Assembly: GCF_900095725.1 (NCBI RefSeq)
Contig: NZ_FMMP01000028.1
Coordinates: 124,001 to 188,000, forward strand
Direction of reading: 5' to 3'
Origin: Cellulosilyticum sp. I15G10I2
GTDB taxonomy: Bacteria; Bacillota; Clostridia; Lachnospirales; Cellulosilyticaceae
Length of the DNA stretch: 64,000 bases
Shown piece after piece: positions 57,320 through 63,993 of this stretch. Both the position numbers and the translations under genes were made by a program. The first letter of the stretch is position 1; each line of letters opens with the position of its first letter. The notes below the pieces were generated by a model. That model searched no databases. It was not told where the DNA came from and saw nothing but the letters and a program-made list of their open reading frames with translations.

Positions 57320-57829
57320 TATTTTTCTATAAATTAATTCCGCAAATTGTCCATACTTTTTTACTTCTTGCAAGTAAAATCGCTTCAATACTTCTTTTTG
57401 TGAAAATAATGGTATTCCCCCCCCCAATAACACAGGGGCAATCTGTATTATTATATTATCAACCATGTCATTATCTAACAGAGGAGCTAATATTGTGTTT
57501 CCTCCAACAATCCAAATATTTTTATTCCTCTCTATTTGCCTTACAAATTCAACAATATCACAATTCGTAGGAATAAAGTCCCTGACTGATAAGCGTTCAG
57601 CATGTGTAAAAACATAATTTTTAGTAGTCGGATAAAGACTGCTGATATTCTCTATATTTTTAATTTCATTAAATGTTCTTTTGCCCATTACAGTAATATC
57701 CATGCTTTTATAAAAGCTTTCATAACCAGTTTCTTCTATTGTACCAGTTTGATAAAGCCAGTCCAGATTATGGTTTTTGTCAGCAAGATAACCATCCATA
57801 GTAATGCAACCGTAAAAAAATACACTCAT
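57317..57829 (-). CDS. Dihydrofolate reductase-like protein (RibD C-terminal family)
   Basis: A 170-residue reductase-fold protein with VFFYGCITMDGYLADKNH (3-20), VMGKRTFNEI (about 52) binding NADPH phosphate, NIWIVGGNTILAPLLDN (about 109) and PVLLGGGIPLF. This is the YyaP/YwjB-type RibD_C group rather than a trimethoprim-target DHFR. AGGGAGGG precedes the ATG. It is cassette cargo; drug resistance is not implied. Confidence 0.88.
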   Translation of the reverse strand: MSVFFYGCITMDGYLADKNHNLDWLYQTGTIEETGYESFYKSMDITVMGKRTFNEIKNIENISSLYPTTKNYVFTHAERLSVRDFIPTNCDIVEFVRQIERNKNIWIVGGNTILAPLLDNDMVDNIIIQIAPVLLGGGIPLFSQKEVLKRFYLQEVKKYGQFAELIYRKI

Positions 57830-57963
57830 TTTTCAACCCTCCCTAGTATTCACTTTATCAAACTATAAATAATCCCACACTCACGTTGGACAAAATACCT
57901 AGCATTATCTGTTGTCTAGCGACCTCGTACTTTAAACGTTCCTTCGCCTTATATATTTATGGA

Positions 57964-58380
57964 TTAATCATATATTACATTTTTTCCTTCATCCCTTAGC
58001 TTTTTCAAAGATGAAAGCATATGATTTATTTCTTCATCGGAATGTCTTTCCCATGAACCTAATTCAGCTATTATTTTCAAAGGAGCTTTAGATCTATAAG
58101 AACGTGTTGGATTTCCTGGAAATCTTTTGTCAGTTAAATTCGGGTCATTTTCAAATTCACCTAATGGTTCTACAATATAAATTCTTTCTTTTGATTTAGC
58201 TGTCGCTAATTCAGCACCCCATTTAGCGGCATTTAATGTTGCAGTAAAATATATATAGTTAGATTTTTTATCTTGGTAATTTGACAAGTGTTGTGATTCT
58301 AATAAATCTCCAATTTTTAGTTCTGCTTTAGTACCATGAAAAAAAGGACCATTATCTAAAATATCTTCTTTGTCATTCAT
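57964..58380 (-). CDS. arr: Rifampin ADP-ribosyltransferase
   Basis: A 138-residue Arr-type enzyme, which inactivates rifamycins by ADP-ribosylation with NAD in the cytoplasm. The full family pattern is present: PFFHGTKAELKIGDLL (12-27), IYFTATLNAAKWGAELA (44-60), RIYIVEPLGEFENDP (66-80) and KRFPGNPTRSYRSKAPL. The histidine, tyrosine and aspartate region used for NAD binding appears intact. GAGGTG precedes the ATG. The classical arr-2 gene is itself an integron cassette, which fits the setting. The attC at its 3' side (57830-57963) is not clear. Confidence 0.92.
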   Translation of the reverse strand: MNDKEDILDNGPFFHGTKAELKIGDLLESQHLSNYQDKKSNYIYFTATLNAAKWGAELATAKSKERIYIVEPLGEFENDPNLTDKRFPGNPTRSYRSKAPLKIIAELGSWERHSDEEINHMLSSLKKLRDEGKNVIYD

Positions 58381-58486
58381 GCTGACACACCTCTTTTATA
58401 CTTTTAAATTTGTGTATAATATCTTACCATGACGCTTTACCCCTATTATTCCAACGGAAATACATCTATATAAAACATGACTTTTT

Positions 58487-58607
58487 AGCTACCATCTCCA
58501 CACTCAAGACGTTTCTCAACCTTAGATAGCTCTTATCTTGAATTTGGATAACTCCAACTCGGTTAGGCCGGGGAATGTGCGCAGCGAACGAGAATGCATT
58601 GTTATAA
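58487..58607 (-). repeat. attC site 3 (3' of the P-loop kinase cassette)
   Basis: R'' TTATAAC is at 58607-58601, with L'' AATGCATTCTCG. The internal region carries TAGATAGCTCTTAT (58523-58536), shared with sites 1 and 9. L' CTTGAGTGTGGAGAT and R' GGTAGCT (58493-58487, one change from GTTRRRY) complete it. It starts 14 bases after the kinase stop. Confidence 0.8.
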
Positions 58608-59257
58608 GATGGGATACTTGTCACCCAATAGGAATACCCAAGCCATGATTACTTTCAGCTTCAATAAATTCTAGTACTTTGTCTAATTTCTCTTCTAGCT
58701 CAAATACCCCTTCCAATCTTATTACCTTACAACTTAGTTCATGAAGCCATTTTTCATGTAATATTCTGCTTCGAATATTCAAGTCCCCATCATCATATTG
58801 AGATGCCCAATCTATAAATTCTATGTGCTGCTTATATAACTCACCACTTGGCTCTATCTTTTCTTCGTATCTTCTTCTTTCTCTTTCCATTAACCTATTC
58901 ATACGTAATTCATTAGGTATCCAAAGAAATATTACTAAGTCAAAATATGGTATGAAAATATCTCCCCAGCCACAAAGCGATCCTGATAATATCCACTTTT
59001 TATTATTTAACAAATCTCTTTTCAATGTTTCTTGTCTTTCTTCACAAATTGTTTTTTCCTGAAATGGAGGGTTTGTAGGCTTCCAGTAATAATCATCTGT
59101 ATCAAGATGAACATAATTAAGTTTCTCAGATAATGCCTTTCCCAAAGTAGTTGTCCCTGACCCAGATGCTCCTAATATATGTATCCTATTAATCAATTTA
59201 ATGCCTCCCTTTTCAAAAGCCAAGTATTTTTCTATCTCAAGTATCCTATCTTATAAC
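58601..59257 (-). repeat. 20-bp terminal inverted repeat bounding the P-loop kinase cassette
   Basis: 58601-58620 and the complement of 59238-59257 agree at 19 of 20 positions. This extends the usual 6-7 base R''/R' match and brackets the whole cassette. Confidence 0.75.
58621..59196 (-). CDS. P-loop adenylate-kinase-like protein
   Basis: A 191-residue nucleotide-binding protein. I start at TTG 59196 because GGGAGG lies 7 bases upstream; an in-frame TTG at 59223 precedes the SD. Walker A is HILGASGSGTTTLGKAL, near residues 5-21. LIFLW-type Walker B is FDLVIFLWIP, and RMNRLMERERRRY resembles the lid region. It belongs to the AAA/topology-modulation FlaR-like group of small kinases with uncertain substrate. 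It is single-gene cassette cargo bounded by a 20-bp inverted repeat. Confidence 0.82.
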   Translation of the reverse strand: MINRIHILGASGSGTTTLGKALSEKLNYVHLDTDDYYWKPTNPPFQEKTICEERQETLKRDLLNNKKWILSGSLCGWGDIFIPYFDLVIFLWIPNELRMNRLMERERRRYEEKIEPSGELYKQHIEFIDWASQYDDGDLNIRSRILHEKWLHELSCKVIRLEGVFELEEKLDKVLEFIEAESNHGLGIPIG

Positions 59258-59418
59258 TTTTTCGAACTCAAGACGTTCTTATAGGAAGTGATAACGCTTT
59301 TCGTCCCCGTGTTCAAAACGCCCGAGACACTTAGCCAGCTCTGGCTTAATGTCTTGGGTGTGTGCGGCACCGCTCCAGAGACTTCCCCCACTGCACAAAC
59401 TTGAACACATTGTTATCT
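59251..59418 (-). repeat. attC site 4 (composite: full attC preceded by an extra R'-L' half)
   Basis: R'' AGATAAC is at 59418-59412 and L'' AATGTGTTCAAG follows. A strong inner stem pairs CCCGAGACACTTAGCCAG with CTGGCTTAATGTCTTGGG (one mismatch). L' includes GTGTTCAA-complementary sequence and R' GTTATCA lies at 59295-59289. Beyond it a second R' GTTATAA (59257-59251) with its own L' (TTGAGTTCG) follows. Two attC ends are therefore stacked without a gene between them. Confidence 0.75.
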
Positions 59419-59432
59419 AGTTTTCAACTGTT

Positions 59433-59476
59433 TACAAAAAAAGATGACCTATAGTTCTATCTCTATAAGGTCATCT
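59433..59476 (-). terminator. Rho-independent terminator inside a cassette
   Basis: AGATGACCTATA (59442-59453) pairs with 59464-59476 (one bulge) and is followed on the minus strand by T7. It overlaps the stop of the antitoxin-like relic. Confidence 0.8.
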
Positions 59477-59609
59477 ACTCTCTGTCGTCTAATAGTTTTC
59501 TTCCATGTAAGACATAAAGCTCATACATTATTTCTTCCCAAGAAGCTTCATCTGGTAATCTATTTAAAGTTTCTATTGCATCTGATTTAGCATATCCCTT
59601 GATATCGCC
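59475..59609 (-). pseudogene. Relic of an antitoxin-like small gene
   Basis: The frame from just after a TGA at 59612-59610 to TAG 59475 reads KGYAKSDAIETLNRLPDEAS then WEEIMYELYVLHGRKLL. This resembles the small (S)LPDDASWDDIMYELYVRQ antitoxin-like proteins that accompany RelE-type toxins. No start codon is available, so the N-terminus is lost or frameshifted. Toxin-antitoxin genes are common integron cargo. The 560-base stretch 59197-59755 holds this relic, a terminator and attC sites 4 and 5, but no intact gene. Confidence 0.5.
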
Positions 59610-59631
59610 TCATTCAAAATAGCTATTATTA

Positions 59632-59694
59632 ATTATACCATATTTCTCATTTTAAAATACATAAAAGTTTATGTACTAAGAATAGTTGTTAGAT
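59632..59694 (-). repeat. attC site 5 (short, degenerate)
   Basis: R'' ATCTAAC (59694-59688) fits RYYYAAC exactly. A short hairpin ACATAAA/TTTATGT lies within, and GTATAAT (59638-59632) could be R'. L' and L'' are weak, so only the R'' side is convincing. Confidence 0.45.
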
Positions 59695-59755
59695 AATGTG
59701 CCCAATCGGAAACTATCAACAGACGAATCTCACGTCTATAATGAACTTATTGTTC

Positions 59756-60601
59756 TTATTTAGTTTTAATTAACCAAGTTATTGCCATTAAATAACCTAT
59801 TATTGGCGAAATACCATATCCCATTAGTGGAACTGGAAAATTCCCAAAAGAAGTGGTAATAATTAAGATTACAAAGTATAAGCCTAGACACTTTGATAAT
59901 ATTCTCTCGTTCATCTTTGATAAAAATAAAAATGGCATTGGTAAAATAATAAGCGAAATAATTCCAAGAATAGACCATATCAAGCCCATACCCATTACCA
60001 ACCCAACTATTTCTTCTACATATATTACCGCTGGAAGAGAATCTAAGAATATCCATGAAGTGATTATCAAAGAGATTAATATACCGATTATAAAACATGA
60101 AAGAATTTTGTTATTAATCTTACTAAAAAGGATTATCATCATAGGAATTGCAAACGCAGTTAACTGCGATGCATCTGGTTGTAAAACTAGCAGAATAGCT
60201 ACTATTATTGTAATTACTGCAACCAATAATTCATTATTATTTTTCAAAAGTGCCCATAACTCAATTATTAGTATAGGAGCAAATATACTTGATATATATA
60301 ACCTTATTGGTCCTAAGGATAACCATCTATGAACGCCATCCATTCCTAGATCAATAAAAGTTATTACATATAACATAAGTATCAAGACAATTCTTATTTT
60401 TCCATAATTTCCGCTTTTTTTAATTTTTGAATTTTTAGATATTACGCAACATGAAACTAACCAGCCAGTTAACAGGCAAATAATATTTAGTACAAAGTTT
60501 ATACTCGGAATATTATTTACACTCATAGCAATTGCTCCGATAATAACAGCAGGCAATGCCACAATTAGTGTTATGAAATAATCAAATCTGCTTTTAGTCA
60601 T
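59756..60601 (-). CDS. Small SEDS-like (FtsW/RodA-related) membrane protein
   Basis: A 281-residue protein with about eight to nine TM helices. Three short motifs recall SEDS glycosyltransferases: GVHRWLSLGPIRLY (about 91-104, compare GAxRWI-L-G), LLVLQPDASQLTAF (about 138-151, compare LLQPDLGTA) and PVPLMGYGISPIIGYL (about 257-272, compare PLPFxSYGGSS). The family is normally 360-400 residues, so this is a shortened, diverged form. It is cassette cargo; a cell-wall polymerase function is only a hypothesis. Confidence 0.6.
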   Translation of the reverse strand: MTKSRFDYFITLIVALPAVIIGAIAMSVNNIPSINFVLNIICLLTGWLVSCCVISKNSKIKKSGNYGKIRIVLILMLYVITFIDLGMDGVHRWLSLGPIRLYISSIFAPILIIELWALLKNNNELLVAVITIIVAILLVLQPDASQLTAFAIPMMIILFSKINNKILSCFIIGILISLIITSWIFLDSLPAVIYVEEIVGLVMGMGLIWSILGIISLIILPMPFLFLSKMNERILSKCLGLYFVILIITTSFGNFPVPLMGYGISPIIGYLMAITWLIKTK

Positions 60602-60699
60602 ATTCTTACCTTACCTTTTTGTCTATTTTACTTTTTATTTTTTATCTATAGCCGTATCCACAAAAACTAGATTGTGCATGTCATTCAACAAGATATCTC

Positions 60700-60827
60700 A
60701 GATAACACCCCCTTGAATTGTCATTTTAAAAAATACCCATTCCGCTCATAATCTCACTCACAAATTGGAATTTGTCAGTTTCGTGTTCTGCTCATTTTAT
60801 CTTTTTATCCCAAAAGTCGCATTATAC
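60700..60827 (-). repeat. attC site 6
   Basis: R'' GTATAAT (60827-60821) overlaps the stop codon of the VOC gene, and AATGCGAC follows as L''. An inner hairpin pairs CAAATT with AATTTG. CAATTCAAGGGGGTGTTATCT on the minus strand gives L' and R' (GTTATCT at 60706-60700). The L'/L'' pairing is poorer than in the other sites. Confidence 0.55.
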
Positions 60828-61208
60828 AAATAAGCACCATCTAATACCATATTTATCAATGAAATCTGCCATAAGTAAACTGTATTCACATGGTGCAAGC
60901 GGCATCAAAATTTTAGCATCAATTTTTAACACTTCATATGCTTTCCGCACCTTTTCTTCGTTACCTTCTCCATAATGTAAACAAAACTGCATTACGTTTC
61001 CTGTAAACGTTTCCTCACCAATAATAGCATATTCAGAATTTCGTTCTGCCACAGCTAAAATTTCCCCTTGAATATCAAGCTCTGAGTGAAAAAACGTTCC
61101 ATCTTCATTTGGATAACTGCTGATGAGAACAGCATCAAAAGCCTTTTGATAAAGAGCCACCGCCTCATCACTTCTTGTAACATATGCTTGCATCATTGAT
61201 CTTTTCAT
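60822..61208 (-). CDS. PhnB-like VOC-superfamily protein
   Basis: A 128-residue vicinal-oxygen-chelate fold protein of the PhnB/DUF1338-like small group: AYVTRSDEAVALYQKAF (9-25), FFHSELDIQGEILAVAE (39-55) and FIDKYGIRWCLFV at the end. The family binds metals or hydrophobic drugs and includes resistance-type proteins. The start overlaps the acetyltransferase stop (ATGA), so both belong to one two-gene cassette. Confidence 0.85.
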   Translation of the reverse strand: MKRSMMQAYVTRSDEAVALYQKAFDAVLISSYPNEDGTFFHSELDIQGEILAVAERNSEYAIIGEETFTGNVMQFCLHYGEGNEEKVRKAYEVLKIDAKILMPLAPCEYSLLMADFIDKYGIRWCLFV

Positions 61209-61660
61209 AACGAATCCTCCCTATACTCCCACTTTAGATAAATCATATCAACGAGTTGTTTTCCGTTTTCAAATATCGGGTGGTCATAGTTGTCCGTAAA
61301 AAAGTTTTTTATTCGATGTGATTCCGTAAAGCCACATTTATGATAAAAACTAAGTATATCAGAGGTGTCTCCAGTTCCTACAAGCATAGTTTTACAATCG
61401 GGATAATAGGAAAACAGAAACTCTATCAGTCTTTTGCCGTAGCCTTTACGTTGGTAATCAGCCATGACCGCAATGTTTTTGAGTTCATAAATACCATCCG
61501 CTTCTTTTGTAATCACGCATTCAGCTTTTATACCGCCGTCATCTAAAATAAACATTTCACCGCGTTCGAGATATTTATCTACCATATTTTCTTGCTCGTC
61601 TGCTAACAATAACAAGTCAATGTATTGTTTTTTGTCTTCCATTACTTTCCTTATCTCCAT
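61205..61660 (-). CDS. GNAT-family N-acetyltransferase
   Basis: A 151-residue acetyltransferase with the acetyl-CoA motif VMADYQRKGYGKRLIEFLF (about 86-104) and the C-terminal ILSFYHKCGFTESHRI. The N-terminal VITKEADGIYELKNIAV strand is normal. AGGAGG lies 7 bases before ATG. It is co-translated with the VOC gene in one cassette; substrate unknown. Confidence 0.88.
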   Translation of the reverse strand: MEIRKVMEDKKQYIDLLLLADEQENMVDKYLERGEMFILDDGGIKAECVITKEADGIYELKNIAVMADYQRKGYGKRLIEFLFSYYPDCKTMLVGTGDTSDILSFYHKCGFTESHRIKNFFTDNYDHPIFENGKQLVDMIYLKWEYREDSL

Positions 61661-61701
61661 AACGATCCTCCTATAAATTCCTACTTAGCTGCATGTTACA
61701 G

Positions 61702-61834
61702 GCATTATATGTCGTATTTCAAATCTTATAGTCAATTTTTTCAAATCCGCAACAGGACGTGGCGTCCTCTGCTTCATCTGTTAAAATAGAGTGACCCCTA
61801 ATTAGCCAAAGCGAACTTGAGTGCATTGTTATAC
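61702..61834 (-). repeat. attC site 7
   Basis: R'' GTATAAC (61834-61828) is followed by L'' AATGCACTCAAG; on the plus strand this is the consensus CTTGAGTGCATTGTTA. L' reads TTTGAAATACGACA and R' has decayed to ATATAAT (about 61708-61702). An inner hairpin pairs AGGACG with CGTCCT (61751-61768 region). Confidence 0.7.
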
Positions 61835-61855
61835 ATTGTACTTCACGGAAACATC

Positions 61856-62821
61856 CTAGTAAATAATTCTCTGAAAAAACATCACTATGTCATTAAGTAT
61901 CTCTTCATTAATTGTATGTCCTATACCTTCATACATCACTAACTCTGCAGGTACTTCCACTTCTTCATAAATCCCTTTAGATATTTCCCATCTTTCATGC
62001 ATATCCCCACCTAGTACATTTAATATTAGTTTCCTTTCTTCATCACTAAATGCATCATCATAAGGTAGAGTATCATTTTCATCTTCGCTTCCCATATATA
62101 TGTACTGAGCAACATCCGAATATGCAGTTAAATCAAATTCCACTCCCGTAATCTCTTTTAAATCATATATTCCAATTGGATAGATTAATTGATATTCCAT
62201 CAGATTTTCAATTGGCAAAATAGGCATACAGTTGACGCCTCCTGCAGCAACTCCTTTTACTCTTTTAGGATGAATTGCAGCAAATCTATTAACAAAATTC
62301 CCAGATGCAGAAAATCCTGTCATTAATACTTCATCCCATATCTTTATCCCTCTTTTTTTAAGAAGTTTTTTCGTATTATCAAGCATGCCTATCAGCTGCA
62401 AATCAATTCTTCCTAAATCTCCTTCTTTGTTCATAAGAGAATCTCTATCTAAAGCATGGGTGTACATCTCCCACTTGCTTTTAGGTCTGTCAAAAACAGG
62501 TACTAACAATGGTATCTTTAGCTCTTTAGCGATTTGCACACTTAGGCCACCCTTTATCTTTTCAATTACATCTGCTTCATGCACTTTATGATCATCACTA
62601 ACTGTTCCAGTGTTATTAGGTTCTACCAGCAAATAGTTGATATTTTCTCTATCAATATTATGTGGAATATACAAATAATAGTTTGTATAGAATCCTAAGT
62701 CACTATCTGCTTTAACTTCTATTATTTGATCTTTATTACCAATTATTTTAATTATGAGAATTATGATAATAGATATTAATATTGATAGCAAGCCAATTAT
62801 AGTTATCAGTTTTCTACTCAT
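61856..62821 (-). CDS. Membrane-anchored alpha/beta hydrolase
   Basis: A 321-residue protein. An N-terminal TM anchor (LITIIGLLSILISIIIILII) is followed by an extracellular hydrolase domain. The nucleophile elbow is MTGFSASGNFVNRFAAIHP (GxSxSG-type), an acidic residue may lie in YMGSEDENDTLPYDDAF, and the late histidine is in YEGIGHTINEEI. It resembles exported esterases or poly-ester depolymerase-like hydrolases. TTGGAGG precedes the ATG. Its cassette starts TTATAC, matching its own R'' GTATAA. Confidence 0.8.
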   Translation of the reverse strand: MSRKLITIIGLLSILISIIIILIIKIIGNKDQIIEVKADSDLGFYTNYYLYIPHNIDRENINYLLVEPNNTGTVSDDHKVHEADVIEKIKGGLSVQIAKELKIPLLVPVFDRPKSKWEMYTHALDRDSLMNKEGDLGRIDLQLIGMLDNTKKLLKKRGIKIWDEVLMTGFSASGNFVNRFAAIHPKRVKGVAAGGVNCMPILPIENLMEYQLIYPIGIYDLKEITGVEFDLTAYSDVAQYIYMGSEDENDTLPYDDAFSDEERKLILNVLGGDMHERWEISKGIYEEVEVPAELVMYEGIGHTINEEILNDIVMFFQRIIY

Positions 62822-62853
62822 TTTATTCCTCCAATTGGATAGTGAATTATTGC

Positions 62854-62938
62854 GTATAACATCTCCGTATTCAAGATGCCATAGACACTTAGCCAGACTT
62901 AGCTTAGTGTCTATGGCATCTTGAACACATTGTTAGGC
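62854..62938 (-). repeat. attC site 8 (best-formed, 85 bp)
   Basis: R'' GCCTAAC is at 62938-62932 and R' GTTATAC at 62860-62854. Between them 62870-62893 and 62902-62925 form a 24-bp stem with one mismatch around an 8-base loop. Unpaired spacers lie between stem and R boxes, exactly as in folded attC sites. Confidence 0.88.
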
Positions 62939-63003
62939 GGTTGATACTATGGATCCTTACTAAAGTCAAAGCAATAACTATCATCTCTACTTAATGATTG
63001 ATA

Positions 63004-63462
63004 TCATTCTACTTCTTTTGCATATTTAAACATTGTTAGTATATCTGAATGCTTGTATTCTCCTACCTTAATATATCCCATCTTTTGATAAAAATAATGA
63101 TTTCTTACACTCTCAAACGGAGTAATCAATTCCCATTTTTTAGCTTTAGTATTATCTTTTTCGATAAATTCAATGGCTTTCTGACCTATTCCAAGATTAT
63201 GGAATTCTGGAACAATACACAAAACTCTTAAATAATAATTTTCTTCATCTATTTTACGAATTATTATGTCCCCAACTATCTCACAACTACATTCAATAAC
63301 ATAAACTATACAATTACTTATGTAATTAAACATGTCTTCTTTTGATTCGTTATAAGACGGGCATTCATTATACTTTATATAATCCTCATGAAAACTTCTA
63401 TTTTGCACCTCAATTAACTTATCTATATCCTCAATAACTGCCCTTCTAAAATTTATATTCAT
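63004..63462 (-). CDS. GNAT-family N-acetyltransferase
   Basis: A 152-residue acetyltransferase, start ATG 63462 (MNINFRRAVIEDIDKLIEVQ) with AAAGGG 9 bases upstream; in-frame GTG 63501 lies inside the attC R' box. The acetyl-CoA motif is VPEFHNLGIGQKAIEFIEK (about 98-116), and SVRNHYFYQKMGYIKVGEY ends the fold. It is single-gene cassette cargo between sites 9 and 8. Its cassette starts TTAGGT, pairing with its own R'' GCCTAAC. Confidence 0.87.
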   Translation of the reverse strand: MNINFRRAVIEDIDKLIEVQNRSFHEDYIKYNECPSYNESKEDMFNYISNCIVYVIECSCEIVGDIIIRKIDEENYYLRVLCIVPEFHNLGIGQKAIEFIEKDNTKAKKWELITPFESVRNHYFYQKMGYIKVGEYKHSDILTMFKYAKEVE

Positions 63463-63499
63463 CAGAATGTGCCCTTTCTTAATCATAGTATTATCTATC

Positions 63500-63635
63500 A
63501 CCTAATGTCCCGGCACACAAGATGTTTCTCAGGACTAGATAGCTCTTATCTTAAGCTGAGGAATGTGCTTTGGCTACAACTTCTAAAAAGGGGTAACCCT
63601 AATCAGTCAAAACGAACTTGAGTGCATTATTAGGT
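63500..63635 (-). repeat. attC site 9
   Basis: R'' ACCTAAT (63635-63629) and R' ATTAGGT (63506-63500) are exactly complementary but carry T/A in place of the usual C/G at the cleavage base. L'' is AATGCACTCAAG, and an inner CTCAG/CTGAG hairpin lies next to the shared TAGATAGCTCTTAT (63536-63549). Confidence 0.75.
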
Positions 63636-63684
63636 GATGTAGCATCCAAAAAACACCAATCAAAATAGTTTGTATGCTCAAGCT

Positions 63685-63993
63685 TTATAGTCGTAAAATA
63701 GAAATCTTACAATTACCTTTAAGGTCGAATTCTTCAATCTCATAATCTAGCGCTCCCTCTCTATATATGGCTTCATATATATTAGCTATATCCTCAAGTT
63801 TTCCTGTATAAGTCCTCCATCCATGATCTGGCAGTTCTACTACTACATTCTTTGAACCCGGATAGGTTTGACTAATAATATCAAATGAATAATCATACTT
63901 TCCTTCAAACTCTCCTATCACATAATCAAAACTATTATTAGCCCAATTAAACCCTAAACCCTTAAGTTCCGCTTTAGAATATAATTGTGTCAT
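63685..63993 (-). CDS. Hypothetical protein, cassette cargo
   Basis: A 102-residue soluble acidic protein (LYSKAELKGLGFNWANNSFD, ELPDHGWRTYTGKLEDIANI). There is no signal peptide or TM segment and I recognise no family. The alternating aromatic and charged residues suggest a compact alpha/beta fold. Only 7 bases lie upstream inside the window, so the SD cannot be seen. It is the rightmost gene and is followed 3' by attC site 9. Confidence 0.65.
   Translation of the reverse strand: MTQLYSKAELKGLGFNWANNSFDYVIGEFEGKYDYSFDIISQTYPGSKNVVVELPDHGWRTYTGKLEDIANIYEAIYREGALDYEIEEFDLKGNCKISILRL

Noticed and set aside
57863-57918. Possible short attC between the arr and reductase genes (CCACACTCACG ... 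GCATTATCTGTTGTCT)
   Set aside because: It resembles L' and L''-R'' fragments but lacks valid R boxes and a convincing stem; left as a possible relic only.
59766-60332. Overlapping frames on both strands within the SEDS-like gene
   Set aside because: They are AT-rich shadows; the chosen frame alone shows regular TM segments and SEDS-like motifs.
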